From: JAAZIN01 sp964441025
GTDB lineage: Bacteria > Bacillota > Dethiobacteria > DTU022
Direction: 5' to 3'
Assembly (NCBI GenBank): GCA_964441025.1
Contig: CAYTXG010000015.1
Coordinates: forward strand, 1-48,247
Length of the DNA stretch: 48,247 nucleotides
The position numbers and the translations under genes are program-made. Below, piece after piece: positions 33,336 to 41,797 of the stretch. Each line of letters begins with the position of its first letter. Position 1 is the stretch's first letter. The notes under the pieces were generated by a model that did not search any database, had not been told where the DNA came from, and saw only the letters and a program-made list of their open reading frames with translations.

Positions 33336-33397
33336 AATTGAGAGGGTTTTAAGTGAGACCGCATCCGGCGACGCAGCTCACTCCTCTCCTCTCAATT
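33336..33397 (-). terminator. nested hairpin after rplQ, terminator or attenuator
   Basis: AATTGAGAGG (33336-33345) pairs with CCTCTCAATT (33388-33397), enclosing GTGAG/CTCAC and a further GC stem. On the minus strand TTTTGCTTTTT follows. It probably ends or thins the ribosomal transcript before the ecf genes. Confidence 0.65.
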
Positions 33398-33437
33398 CAC
33401 ATGCCCCGCATTGAAGGATGCACAACCGCTCAATCTG

Positions 33438-33779
33438 CTATACTACCAGTTCGATAATCACCATGGGGGCGCTGTCCCCGCGGCGCGGTCCCTTGGGAAT
33501 AATGCGGGTATATCCACCTTCCCTGACCTCGCACTTTGGCCCGATTTTTTCAAACAACTCTGTCACCACAGTTTCGTCGTACAAAAAAGCCAGGGCCTGG
33601 CGTCGTGCATGCAAGCTGCCCTTTTTGGCCAGGGTGACCATTTTCTCGGTAAGCGGTTGAATCGCTTTTGCCTTGGCGGCAGTTGTTTCTATCCGCCCCG
33701 CCCGCAGCAAGGATGTCACCTGGGCACGGAGCAGCGCCTTTCTGGGACCACTCTTTCGGTTAAGCTTTTGATAGGCCAT
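33438..33779 (-). CDS. rplQ: 50S ribosomal protein L17
   Basis: L17 of 113 residues (MAYQKLNRKSGPRKALLRAQ..., TSLLRAGRIETTAAKAK, LYDETVVTELFEKIGPK, MVIIELV at the end). It is the last gene of the alpha operon, as usual, 21 bases after rpoA. GGAGG lies seven bases before the ATG. The next genes are ecf, and a nested hairpin separates them. Confidence 0.97.
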   Translation of the reverse strand: MAYQKLNRKSGPRKALLRAQVTSLLRAGRIETTAAKAKAIQPLTEKMVTLAKKGSLHARRQALAFLYDETVVTELFEKIGPKCEVREGGYTRIIPKGPRRGDSAPMVIIELVV

Positions 33780-33800
33780 CTCGTTTCCTCCTTACTGCGC

Positions 33801-34751
33801 TTACTCCCCGCTTTTACTCAGGCTGAAGCCCAGTTCGGCTAGTTTTCGTTCCACTTCTTCAAATGACTTTTTGCCCAGGTTGCGAACTTTCATCATCTCT
33901 TCTTCCGTTTTACGCACCAGTTCGCCTACCGTGTTGATCCCCGCCCGCTTCAGACAGTTATATGAGCGCACCGATAAATCGAGATCTTCAATCATCATCT
34001 CCAGCCGCTGTTCGCGGTCCTCCTCCTCTCTCTCCTCAAGGGGATCAGCTTCATCGATCTCCTCGGTGAGATTGAGAAATATGGAAATCCGCTTGTTCAA
34101 CACCCGCGCCGCCTGGCTGACAGCTTCATCGGGCTTGATACTGCCGTCGGTCCACACCTCCAGCGTCAGCTTGTCAAAATCGGTTATCTGCCCCACCCGG
34201 GTATCCTCAACCTGGTAGTTAACCTTGCGTATAGGCGAAAAGATGGAATCAACAGGAATCATCCCGATGGGCTGATTCGCCACCTTGTTCCTCTCCGCAG
34301 GCACGTAGCCGCGACCTTTGGCTGCTGTCATCTCCATCCTCAGGTGCGCCTTCTCTTCAAGGGTGCAGATAGCCAGCTGGGGATTCAGGATCTCCACCCC
34401 TGCCGGCGCAAGGATATCTTTGGCCCTGACCACACCGGATTTATCCGTATCGATGACCAGTTCCTGGGGTTCGGAGTCGTGAATCCTCATGGATAGGGAC
34501 TTTAAATTGAGGATTATCTCGATAGTATCTTCCAGAACTCCGGGCAAAGTTGAAAATTCATGCAGGGCACCGTCAAATTTCACGTTCGTTATTGCCGCAC
34601 CAGGCATGGACGATAGGAGTACCCGGCGCAAAGCATTGCCCAGCGTGATCCCGTAACCTCTTTCCAGGGGCTCAACGACAAACTTACCATAAGTAAATCT
34701 GTCGTCTTTCTCGACATATTCAATTCTGGGCTTCTCGATCTCAATGGACAT
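33801..34751 (-). CDS. rpoA: RNA polymerase alpha subunit
   Basis: Alpha subunit of 316 residues. The N-terminal domain has EPLERGYGITLGNALRRVLL and the dimerisation part; the C-terminal domain (from about residue 250) has the helix-hairpin-helix MKVRNLGKKSFEEVERKL that binds UP elements. The linker is rich in Glu (DPLEEREEEDREQRL). GAAGGAGG precedes the ATG. It sits between rpsD and rplQ as in the canonical alpha operon. Confidence 0.97.
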   Translation of the reverse strand: MSIEIEKPRIEYVEKDDRFTYGKFVVEPLERGYGITLGNALRRVLLSSMPGAAITNVKFDGALHEFSTLPGVLEDTIEIILNLKSLSMRIHDSEPQELVIDTDKSGVVRAKDILAPAGVEILNPQLAICTLEEKAHLRMEMTAAKGRGYVPAERNKVANQPIGMIPVDSIFSPIRKVNYQVEDTRVGQITDFDKLTLEVWTDGSIKPDEAVSQAARVLNKRISIFLNLTEEIDEADPLEEREEEDREQRLEMMIEDLDLSVRSYNCLKRAGINTVGELVRKTEEEMMKVRNLGKKSFEEVERKLAELGFSLSKSGE

Positions 34752-34798
34752 ACTTCATTAACCCTCCTTCTTGATGGTATTGAGGGCATCGAGACTGC

Positions 34799-35425
34799 TT
34801 AACGGGAATAAAGCTCAACGATCAGGTGTTCCTCTAACGGAACATCGATCTCCTCCCGCTGTGGCACCCGGATAACTTTACCCTGCAAATGTTCCAAATC
34901 AGCTTCCAGCCAATCAACAGCGCCTTGCCCCACCCCGGACTCCCGAATCATTTTAAAGAGGGGCGAGTTCCGGCTTTTTTCACGCACGGCGATCACATCT
35001 CCGGGCCTGGTCAGGTAAGAAGGGATATCAACCTTCCGCCCGTTGACCTGAAAATGACCGTGATTGACCAGGTGGCGCGCCTCGGCCCGGGAGCGGCCAA
35101 GCCCCATCCGGTAAACCACGTTGTCAAGGCGGCTTTCCAAAAGCTGCAGCAAGATCTCCCCTGTTACACCCCTACGGCGATCGGCCTCCTTGAAATAGCG
35201 GCGAAACTGGCGCTCCAGGATCCCGTAGATCCTTTTTGCCTTCTGCTTCTCACGCAACTGCTGTCCGTATTCGGAAAATTTCTGGCGGGCCTGACCATGC
35301 TCTCCCGGCGGATAACCCTTACGGCTCACGCTGCATTTATCTGTGTAGCAGCGATCACCTTTCAGATATAGTTTATTTCTTTCACGGCGGCATAAGCGGC
35401 ATACCGCATCTCTGTAACGTGCCAT
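34799..35425 (-). CDS. rpsD: 30S ribosomal protein S4, zinc-ribbon form
   Basis: S4 of 208 residues, an rRNA-binding assembly initiator and, in other bacteria, translational repressor of its operon. The N-terminus has C-x2-C (CRLCRRERNK) and C-x5-C (RCYTDKCSV), a zinc-ribbon form. The S4 RNA-binding domain SRLDNVVYRMGLGRSRAEAR, with NHGHFQVNGRKVDIPS, is clear. AAGGAGGTG is 12 bases before the ATG. It is placed between rpsK and rpoA. Confidence 0.97.
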   Translation of the reverse strand: MARYRDAVCRLCRRERNKLYLKGDRCYTDKCSVSRKGYPPGEHGQARQKFSEYGQQLREKQKAKRIYGILERQFRRYFKEADRRRGVTGEILLQLLESRLDNVVYRMGLGRSRAEARHLVNHGHFQVNGRKVDIPSYLTRPGDVIAVREKSRNSPLFKMIRESGVGQGAVDWLEADLEHLQGKVIRVPQREEIDVPLEEHLIVELYSR

Positions 35426-35485
35426 TTAACTAAACTGCACCTCCTTATCTGGCAAACTCTTCAGCCAGCTTCTCGATTTTATTAA

Positions 35486-35878
35486 TTAAACCCGCCGCCT
35501 CTTCGGCGGCCGGCAGCCGTTATGCGGAATAGGGGTCACATCTTTAATCGTGTTCACTTCCAGGCCGGCAGCCTGCAGGGAGCGGATCGCCGCCTCTCTC
35601 CCGGCGCCCGGCCCTTTTACAAAAACCTCGACCTGTCTCATGCCATGCTCCATTGCTGCTTTCGCGGCGGTTTCAGCAGCCAGCTGAGCCGCAAAAGGCG
35701 TCGATTTGCGCGAGCCTTTGAAACCCACGTTTCCGGAACTGGACCAGGCGATACTGTTTCCATCTGTATCTGTAATCGTAATGATCGTATTGTTAAAAGT
35801 CGATTTGATATGCGCAACCCCGTACTCGATATTTTTGCGCTCGCGGCGCCTGGTACGTGTCACTCTTTTTTTAGCCAA
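35486..35878 (-). CDS. rpsK: 30S ribosomal protein S11
   Basis: S11 of 130 residues: GVAHIKSTFNNTIITITD, SSSGNVGFKGSRKSTPFAAQ, VKGPGAGREAAIRSLQAAGL and the basic end GCRPPKRRRV are diagnostic. The start is TTG at 35878, with AGGAG nine bases before it. It lies between rpsM and rpsD. Confidence 0.97.
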   Translation of the reverse strand: MAKKRVTRTRRRERKNIEYGVAHIKSTFNNTIITITDTDGNSIAWSSSGNVGFKGSRKSTPFAAQLAAETAAKAAMEHGMRQVEVFVKGPGAGREAAIRSLQAAGLEVNTIKDVTPIPHNGCRPPKRRRV

Positions 35879-35918
35879 CTCGGTTTACTCCTCCCTCCAT
35901 CAGATTTCCCATAAGCGG

Positions 35919-36290
35919 CTATTTTTTACGCCGCACGCCCACAGTTTTACGCGGGCCTTTACGCGTACGGGCGTTGTTTTTCGTTGCCTGGCCCCTCACC
36001 GGCAATCCGCGCCGGTGGCGGATACCCCGGTAGCAGCCGATTTCAACGAGACGCTTGATATTCATCGCCACTTCCCGGCGCAGGTCGCCCTCGACCTTGT
36101 AATTTCTATCAATAAATTCCCGCAGGCGGTTGACTTCATCCTCTGTCAGGTCGCGCACCCTGGTATCGGGGTTAACACCGGTGCGTGAAATTATCTGGGA
36201 AGCCCGGCCGCGGCCGATCCCGTAGATATATCCCAGGGCAACTGCTATCCGTTTATCACGCGGCAGGTCGACACCCGCTATTCTCGCCAA
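35919..36290 (-). CDS. rpsM: 30S ribosomal protein S13
   Basis: S13 of 123 residues: ARIAGVDLPRDKRIAVALGYIYGIG, the HxxH-like helix-turn region, and the basic C-terminal tail that contacts tRNA (ARTRKGPRKTVGVRRKK). The start is TTG with AAGGAGGTG seven bases upstream. It contacts the 16S head and the P-site tRNA. Confidence 0.97.
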   Translation of the reverse strand: MARIAGVDLPRDKRIAVALGYIYGIGRGRASQIISRTGVNPDTRVRDLTEDEVNRLREFIDRNYKVEGDLRREVAMNIKRLVEIGCYRGIRHRRGLPVRGQATKNNARTRKGPRKTVGVRRKK

Positions 36291-36366
36291 TTGACGGCAC
36301 CTCCTTCAAGGTAAAAAAAGCTAAACAAAGCTATATTTCCCTTCACCAATTGTCTCTATACCTTTT

Positions 36367-36480
36367 CTAGCCCTGCCTCTGCTTGTGCTTGGGATTCTGG
36401 CAGATCACCACTACTTTGCCCTTGCGCCGGATCACTTTGCACTTTTCACACATCGGCTTAACCGAGGGCCTTACTTTCAT
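36367..36480 (-). CDS. rpmJ: 50S ribosomal protein L36, zinc form
   Basis: Small 37-residue protein. Translated it reads MKVRPSVKPMCEKCKVIRRK, with C-x2-C and, further on, CQNPKHKQRQG, the Cys-His zinc ligands of the C+ L36 type. It is encoded between infA and rpsM, the canonical place. GGGAGG before the ATG supports the start. Confidence 0.95.
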   Translation of the reverse strand: MKVRPSVKPMCEKCKVIRRKGKVVVICQNPKHKQRQG

Positions 36481-36494
36481 TGCTGCAACCTCCC

Positions 36495-36716
36495 TTACTT
36501 GTAGCGATAAGTAATCCGCCCCCGGGTCAGATCATAGGGTGATAATTCTACCAGGACCCGATCTCCGGGGAGAATCCGGATAAAATTCATACGGATTTTA
36601 CCTGAAACATGAGCCAGCACCTTTAGACCATTTTTCAGCTCAACACGAAACATGGCATTGGGAAGAGGTTCTACCACAGTCCCCTCCATCTCCACCACAT
36701 CTTTTTTCCTGGTCAT
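36495..36716 (-). CDS. infA: translation initiation factor IF-1
   Basis: IF-1 of 73 residues, an OB-fold factor that binds the A site of the small subunit. It has DVVEMEGTVVEPLPNAMFRV, HVSGKIRMNFIRILPGD and LSPYDLTRGRITYRYK. The ATG at 36716 gives the family length and is preceded by AGGAGG at 12 bases; the longer frame from 36758 overlaps the KOW gene and is not needed. Confidence 0.96.
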   Translation of the reverse strand: MTRKKDVVEMEGTVVEPLPNAMFRVELKNGLKVLAHVSGKIRMNFIRILPGDRVLVELSPYDLTRGRITYRYK

Positions 36717-36723
36717 CAGCTGC

Positions 36724-36999
36724 TCATTCCTCCTCTTCCGCCGGAGCCAGCTCATCAATATATCTAATTACCTGGCTGTCCGTTAATTTTTGAGTGCGGA
36801 TCAGATCCTCAATCTCTGCCCGGCGCGAATAGGGCTGCAGATGGATCACGTTCTTTTTTTTCGGGCGGCCAAGAGAGCGGCTTCGCCCATTGGAAAGCAG
36901 CACTTCCCGCGGGCTGATTACCTTTATGACCAGGTAGCGTTTCCCTTTGTCCCGGCCCGCCCTGGAACGGACCAGCTGCCCGGGCTTGAGATCTTCCAC
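36724..36999 (-). CDS. KOW-domain RNA-binding protein (L14e-like)
   Basis: Protein of 91 residues with a KOW domain at its N-terminus (LKPGQLVRSRAGRDKGKRYLV), which binds ribosomal RNA in related proteins, and an acidic end. Such a gene lies between map and infA in many Clostridia and is annotated as RNA-binding or L14e-like. The start is GTG with AAAGGAG ten bases ahead. Its exact function is not known. Confidence 0.88.
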   Translation of the reverse strand: MEDLKPGQLVRSRAGRDKGKRYLVIKVISPREVLLSNGRSRSLGRPKKKNVIHLQPYSRRAEIEDLIRTQKLTDSQVIRYIDELAPAEEEE

Positions 37000-37022
37000 T
37001 GCTGCGCCTCTCCTTTCCCCGG

Positions 37023-37769
37023 CTAAAGGACAGTCAAAACAACGGGACCCTCTTCACAGAGAGCAACACTGTGCTCAAAGTGAGCGGAAATGCTCCGGTC
37101 CCGGGTCACCACCGTCCAACCGTCCTCCAGGACCTCCACATCGGCCCCTCCCGCATTGATCATGGGCTCAATCGCCAGGACCATGCCCGGCTGCAGTTTT
37201 GGGCCGTGCCCCGGAGCGCCCAAGTTGGGTACCTGGGGAGCCTCATGCATCTCTGTGCCGATTCCGTGGCCGGCATAACTGTAAACTACGGAGAAGCAAT
37301 TTGCCTCCGCATATTTCTGCACCGCATGGGAGATATCGCTAAGGTGGGCTCCCGAACGCATCGCCGAAATACCCTCATCCAGAGACTGCCTGGTTACATC
37401 TATGAGCCGCCTGGCCGGGGCGCTGATCCGCCCTACGCCATAAGTGGCCGCTGTATCGCTGTAATAGCCCTTCAGGCAGACCCCCACATCAATGCTGATT
37501 ATATCCCCCTCTTTAAGCCGGCGCAACCCCGGAATGCCGTGGACCACTTCCTCATTCACCGAAGCGCAGATAGATGCGGGGAAACCGTTATACCCAAGAA
37601 AAGCGGGTTCGCCGCCGGCTTCCCGGATTATTTTCTCAGCTCTCTTATCCAGTGCCGCCGTAGTTATGCCGGGAGCAATAATCTCTTCCAGCTCATGCAA
37701 AACCCCTGCTGCCACCTTGCCCGAATCCCGCATCAGCTCAATTTCCCGGTCGGATTTTAACCTGATCAT
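37023..37769 (-). CDS. map: methionine aminopeptidase, type I
   Basis: Removes the initiator methionine. About 248 residues, without an N-terminal zinc extension. The dinuclear-metal ligands are visible: the aspartates in ISIDVGVCLKGYYSDTAATY, the histidine in YAGHGIGTEMHEAPQVPN and the glutamates in VLAIEPMIN and near the end. ATG 37769 is preferred since AGGTGG lies seven bases before it; ATG 37775 sits on that site. It follows secY directly, without adk between them. Confidence 0.96.
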   Translation of the reverse strand: MIRLKSDREIELMRDSGKVAAGVLHELEEIIAPGITTAALDKRAEKIIREAGGEPAFLGYNGFPASICASVNEEVVHGIPGLRRLKEGDIISIDVGVCLKGYYSDTAATYGVGRISAPARRLIDVTRQSLDEGISAMRSGAHLSDISHAVQKYAEANCFSVVYSYAGHGIGTEMHEAPQVPNLGAPGHGPKLQPGMVLAIEPMINAGGADVEVLEDGWTVVTRDRSISAHFEHSVALCEEGPVVLTVL

Positions 37770-37780
37770 CTCCATACCAC

Positions 37781-39031
37781 CTATTTCATGAACCCGCGGT
37801 AGCTACGCATAAGCATGTGGCTTTCAATCTGTTTCATCGTCTCAAGGATAACACCAACAACGATGATCAGGCCGGTTCCGGTAAATATAATATTCATTCC
37901 GGTAAAACCTTTAAATATAATGGGGAAAACAGCGATAAATGCCAGTGCAAAGGCTCCCACCGTTGTCAGTTTCGAGATAACCCTGCCCAGAAATTCCGCC
38001 GTAGGGCGGCCGGGGCGCAGCCCGGGGATGAAACCGCCGTATTTTCGGATATTGCCGGCGACCTGGAAGGGATCAAATTGCACCGCAGTATAAAAATAGC
38101 TGAAACCGATAATGAGCAGGGTATAAAGCACTGTATTCAAAGGCGTGCCCCAATCCACCACTGCAGCAATTTTTTCAGCCACCGGATGCTGAATAAACTT
38201 GAGAAGGCTCTGTGGAATTGTGATAATAACAGAGGCGAAAATCACCGGAATCACCCCGGCCATGTTGATCTTCAGCGGAATATGGGTGGACTGCCCCCCG
38301 TACATTTTTCTGCCGACGATGCGCTTGCTGTATTGTACGCTGATGCGGCGCTGCCCCTGGTCCATACCCACGATGGCCACAACCAGTGCCAGCAGGATCA
38401 CTACAGTCAGCGGCACAAGGTAAACAGGAATCTGGCCAAAGCGGACCTGCTCGGCAATAAGAATCACACCGCTGGGAAATCCGGCGATAATTCCGGCAAA
38501 AATTAACAGTGAGATACCGTTGCCGATCCCCTTTTCAGTGATCAATTCGCCCATCCACATCAGGAAAGAGGTTCCCGCCGTCAGGGAAAGAACAATGATA
38601 AAGTATGAGAGAAAATTTTTCTCCGGAACCGCTTCAGCAATTAAAAAGGAGTAGCCGATCCCCTGGACTACCGATATAACTACGGTGCCGTACCGGGTCA
38701 GCTGGGTGATCTTTTTACGACCGTCAGGATCCTGGCTCCAGTCTTTAAGCTTGGGAATAACCATGGTTAGAAGCTGCATGATAATAGAAGCGGTAATATA
38801 AGGCATGATTCCCAGGGCAAATATGGTGAATTTCTCCAGGCTGCCGCCGCCGATAATGTTCAGGAAACCAAATATAGTATCCTCCTGAAAAAATTTTGCC
38901 AGCCGGGCCGCCTCGACGCCGGGGACCGGTATGGCTGAACCGGCGCGAAAAACCACGAACATGGAAAGGGTAAAAAGGATTCTCTCCCTCAATTCTTTGA
39001 TCCGCCACGCTGTGGCCAGAGTTTCAAACAA
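37781..39031 (-). CDS. secY: preprotein translocase subunit SecY
   Basis: Central pore protein of the Sec translocon, 416 residues and ten hydrophobic helices. The family signature is clear: AIPVPGV near the N-terminus, LGIMPYITASIIMQLL, GKGIGNGISLLIFAGI and the plug/half-helices, then YGGFIPGLRPGRPT. It ends in MRSYRGFMK. It follows rplO after one base. GATCTG precedes the ATG rather than a strong ribosome site, so its translation may be coupled to rplO. Confidence 0.97.
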   Translation of the reverse strand: MFETLATAWRIKELRERILFTLSMFVVFRAGSAIPVPGVEAARLAKFFQEDTIFGFLNIIGGGSLEKFTIFALGIMPYITASIIMQLLTMVIPKLKDWSQDPDGRKKITQLTRYGTVVISVVQGIGYSFLIAEAVPEKNFLSYFIIVLSLTAGTSFLMWMGELITEKGIGNGISLLIFAGIIAGFPSGVILIAEQVRFGQIPVYLVPLTVVILLALVVAIVGMDQGQRRISVQYSKRIVGRKMYGGQSTHIPLKINMAGVIPVIFASVIITIPQSLLKFIQHPVAEKIAAVVDWGTPLNTVLYTLLIIGFSYFYTAVQFDPFQVAGNIRKYGGFIPGLRPGRPTAEFLGRVISKLTTVGAFALAFIAVFPIIFKGFTGMNIIFTGTGLIIVVGVILETMKQIESHMLMRSYRGFMK

Positions 39032-39032
39032 A

Positions 39033-39473
39033 TCAGATCACCTCGGCTTTTCCGCCCGCCGCTTCGATCTTGGCCTTGGCCTGACCGCTAAAACGATGGG
39101 CCTGCACTACAAGCTTGTGCTTCAGTTCACCGTCACCGAGAATTTTCAAGGGGTCCCGTAGCGACTTGAGCAGCCCCGCTTCCTTGAGCAACTGCGGCGT
39201 CACTGTTGTCCCCTCTTTAAAACAGTTCAGCGCAGCCAGATTCAACACCGACCATCTCTGTTTAAAAATGTTTGTAAAGCCGCGCTTGGGCAAACGCTGG
39301 AAGAGCGGCATCTGGCCTCCTTCAAAACCGCGCCGTGTTTTTGCGCCCGAACGGGCTCCCTGCCCCTTTTGCCCCCGGCCGGCGGTCTTGCCCAACCCTG
39401 AAGCAGGCCCCCTGCCCTTTCTCTTGGCCGCGCGCCTTGCCCCCCCGGGGGCTTTTATCTCATGTAGACGCAT
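39033..39473 (-). CDS. rplO: 50S ribosomal protein L15
   Basis: L15 of 146 residues with a basic glycine-rich N-terminus (GRGPASGLGKTAGRGQKGQG) and RGFEGGQMPLFQRLPKRGF. The ATG overlaps the end of rpmD by 14 bases, with GGGAGGT just before it. It is followed by secY. Confidence 0.97.
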   Translation of the reverse strand: MRLHEIKAPGGARRAAKRKGRGPASGLGKTAGRGQKGQGARSGAKTRRGFEGGQMPLFQRLPKRGFTNIFKQRWSVLNLAALNCFKEGTTVTPQLLKEAGLLKSLRDPLKILGDGELKHKLVVQAHRFSGQAKAKIEAAGGKAEVI

Positions 39474-39672
39474 TTGCGGAACCTCCCTCTGCGCTTTCTT
39501 CGACTTTGACCATGAAACTGACTGTCTTGATCATTCCCTGCAGCACCGGTGTGTTTTTATGCACTACTGTCCGGCCGATCCTGTTCAGGCCCAGCGCGCG
39601 CAATGTGCGCCTCTGCTTAGGCCGGCAGGCCACGGGGCTGCGTAAAAGCGTAATTTTCAATTCCTTAGTCAT
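39460..39672 (-). CDS. rpmD: 50S ribosomal protein L30
   Basis: L30 of 70 residues (ELKITLLRSPVACRPKQRRT, LGLNRIGRTVVHKNTPVLQGM). The final about 10 residues extend past the usual length. It contacts 23S and 5S rRNA in the large subunit. AGGAAAGGG precedes the ATG. Confidence 0.95.
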   Translation of the reverse strand: MTKELKITLLRSPVACRPKQRRTLRALGLNRIGRTVVHKNTPVLQGMIKTVSFMVKVEESAEGGSANAST

Positions 39673-39687
39673 GGCTGATCCCTTTCC

Positions 39688-40188
39688 TTAACCCAGCAAC
39701 TGGGATTCATCAATACCCCGCAGGGCGCTGACCTCGTCTGCCATTTTCAGCGACTTCAGCCCTTCCACAGTTGCATTGACCATGTTCAGGGCATTGGAGG
39801 AACCGAGCGACTTGGTCAAAATATCTCTCACCCCCGCCAGCTCAAGCACCGCCCGCACCGGGCCGCCGGCAATCACGCCCGTCCCCTCGGAAGCAGGCTT
39901 CATCAGCACTTTCCCTGCACCAAAACGGCCTTCAACCGAATGAGGGATGGTTGTTCCCACCATGGGAACCCGAAACAGCTTCTTCTTTGCATTCTCTATC
40001 CCTTTCCGGATGGCCTCCGGCACCTCCCCGGCTTTGCCCAGACCGGCGCCGACAACTCCATTCTGGTCACCGACCACAACCAGGGCGCTAAAACTGAAAC
40101 GCCGCCCTCCTTTGACCACCTTGGCCACCCGGTTTATCTTCACCACTTTTTCCATCAGCTCTTCAGCCGGTTCTATTTTCGACTTCAC
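39688..40188 (-). CDS. rpsE: 30S ribosomal protein S5
   Basis: S5 of about 166 residues, needed for decoding accuracy: KVVKINRVAKVVKGGRRFSF, VGDQNGVVGAGLGKAGEVPEA and PASEGTGVIAGGPVRAVLEL. A start at GTG 40188 (VKSKIEP) is chosen, since a run of G (AAAGGGGGG) lies just before it; the frame opens at TTG 40209, which overlaps rplR. It lies between rplR and rpmD. Confidence 0.95.
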   Translation of the reverse strand: MKSKIEPAEELMEKVVKINRVAKVVKGGRRFSFSALVVVGDQNGVVGAGLGKAGEVPEAIRKGIENAKKKLFRVPMVGTTIPHSVEGRFGAGKVLMKPASEGTGVIAGGPVRAVLELAGVRDILTKSLGSSNALNMVNATVEGLKSLKMADEVSALRGIDESQLLG

Positions 40189-40205
40189 TGCCACCCCCCC
40201 TTTTC

Positions 40206-40574
40206 TCAAAAGTTAAGCCCTTCCTTTCGCGCGGCATCAGCCAGCGCCTTGACGCGGCCATGGTAAAGATATCCTCCCCGGTCAAAAACAACATCCTTGA
40301 TTCCGCTGTCCAGTGCCCGCCGCGCCAGCAGAGCTCCAACCCTACCTGCTGCTTCGCAGTCGCCGCCGCAGGTCGATTGTTCACACAGCCCGGGGTCCAG
40401 GCTCGAAGCGGCCACCATCGTCCTGCCGGACAGATCATCGATAAGCTGGGCATATATATGCTTGCTGCTGCGAAAAACATTCAAGCGAGGGCAATCTGCA
40501 CTTCCACTTATCTTCACCCGTACACGCTGATGGCGTCTTTTCCGTTTCTCATTGCGCGGCTTAATTTTAATCAT
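40206..40574 (-). CDS. rplR: 50S ribosomal protein L18
   Basis: L18 of 122 residues, one of the 5S rRNA binders (RNEKRKRRHQRVRVKISGSA, PRLNVFRSSKHIYAQLIDD and VFDRGGYLYHGRVKALADA). GGGAGGTG lies seven bases before the ATG. It fits between rplF and rpsE. Confidence 0.97.
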   Translation of the reverse strand: MIKIKPRNEKRKRRHQRVRVKISGSADCPRLNVFRSSKHIYAQLIDDLSGRTMVAASSLDPGLCEQSTCGGDCEAAGRVGALLARRALDSGIKDVVFDRGGYLYHGRVKALADAARKEGLNF

Positions 40575-40597
40575 TAACCAACACCTCCCGGCTGCAG

Positions 40598-41134
40598 CTA
40601 CTTGCCAGTTTTGCCCACTTTATGACGGACATGCTCACCGGCATACCGGATCCCCTTGCCCTTGTAAGGCTCAGGCGGAAAGACTTTCCGGATGACGGCG
40701 GCAAAATTGCCCACCCTTTGCTTGTCAATGCCTTTTATGACAATCTTGTTGGGACCGGGCACCTCTATCTCCATATTATCCTCGGGCTCGAAGACAACAG
40801 GATGAGACAGCCCCACATTCAACACCAATTTACTCCCCTGCAGGTTGGCCCGGTAACCGACTCCCACCAGCTCCAGGGTGCGGCTGAAACCCTCCGTCAC
40901 CCCGGTAACCATGTTCTGGATAATGGTCCTGGTTAAACCGTGCAGCGCACGGTGCTGCGGAGTGTCACAGGGCCGCTTTACAGTAAGCCGGCTTTCCTCC
41001 TGCTCCACCAGCATGGCCGGGGGTATCTCTTTTGTTAACTGTCCCCTGGGGCCTTTGACAGTAATGCTGCTGTTGACTATTTGAATCTGAACCTTTTCAG
41101 GTATTTCGATCGGTTTTTTTCCAATGCGAGACAT
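40598..41134 (-). CDS. rplF: 50S ribosomal protein L6
   Basis: L6 of 178 residues with two related alpha-beta domains: SRIGKKPIEIPEKVQIQI, VKGPRGQLTKEIP and EPYKGKGIRYAGEHVRHKVGKTGK at the end. It sits near the factor-binding site. GGGGAGG precedes the ATG. Confidence 0.97.
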   Translation of the reverse strand: MSRIGKKPIEIPEKVQIQIVNSSITVKGPRGQLTKEIPPAMLVEQEESRLTVKRPCDTPQHRALHGLTRTIIQNMVTGVTEGFSRTLELVGVGYRANLQGSKLVLNVGLSHPVVFEPEDNMEIEVPGPNKIVIKGIDKQRVGNFAAVIRKVFPPEPYKGKGIRYAGEHVRHKVGKTGK

Positions 41135-41153
41135 GGTAAACCTCCCCGCTCCT

Positions 41154-41546
41154 TTACCAGATATAACAGATTACTTCTCCACCGCAGCCTGCTTTACGGG
41201 CCTCCCGGTCGCTCATCACACCCTGGGAAGTAGAGACAATGGCCACACCGAGCCCGCCCAGCACCTTGGGCAGTTCATCTTTATTCGCATAAACCCGCAA
41301 ACCCGGTTTGCTGATCCTTTTCAGCCCGCTAATGGCGCGCCTCGAATCAGGACCATATTTCAAATATACCCTGACAACGCCCTGTTTTTTATTGTCCAAC
41401 CACTCGAAATCCTTAATAAACCCCTCTTCCTTCATGATCTTCGCCATGTGACGCTTCATATTGGAACCGGGGATATCCACTGACGAATGCCGGACCATAT
41501 TCGCGTTCCTGATCCTGGTCAGCATATCGGCAATCGGATCGGTCAT
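41154..41546 (-). CDS. rpsH: 30S ribosomal protein S8
   Basis: S8 of 130 residues, which binds the central domain of 16S rRNA (TDPIADMLTRIRNANMVRH, PKVLGGLGVAIVSTSQGVMSDREAR). The ATG at 41546 gives the conserved start; the GTG at 41549 is also in frame. AGGAGGT lies upstream. In enterobacteria S8 represses the spc operon; here this is unknown. Confidence 0.96.
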   Translation of the reverse strand: MTDPIADMLTRIRNANMVRHSSVDIPGSNMKRHMAKIMKEEGFIKDFEWLDNKKQGVVRVYLKYGPDSRRAISGLKRISKPGLRVYANKDELPKVLGGLGVAIVSTSQGVMSDREARKAGCGGEVICYIW

Positions 41547-41581
41547 CACTGCAAACTACCTCCTCTCTTCCCCTCCATCAT

Positions 41582-41767
41582 CTACCAGCTGGCTTTCCTT
41601 ACGCCGGGAATTTTACCCTCGTTGGCAAGCTTACGAAAGCAAAGACGGCACATGCCAAACTTGCGCAGGTACGCTCGCGGACGGCCGCAGATAGGACAGC
41701 GGTTATAGCGTCGCACTTTGTACTTAGGCTTGCGGCCGGCCTTGGCAACTAGAGATTTTTTGGCCAT
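41582..41767 (-). CDS. rpsZ: 30S ribosomal protein S14, zinc form (type Z)
   Basis: Short S14 of 61 residues with two CxxC pairs (CPICGRPRAYLRKFGMCRLC) that bind zinc, the type found in Firmicutes and other Gram-positives. It ends in KIPGVRKASW. GAAGGAGG precedes the ATG. No zinc-free paralogue is present in the window. Confidence 0.96.
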   Translation of the reverse strand: MAKKSLVAKAGRKPKYKVRRYNRCPICGRPRAYLRKFGMCRLCFRKLANEGKIPGVRKASW

Positions 41768-41797
41768 CCTGACCCTCCTTCATATTTAAGCCCCGCC

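Noticed and set aside
33871..34218. Serine- and arginine-rich plus-strand frame inside rpoA
   Set aside because: Low-complexity antisense shadow of rpoA.
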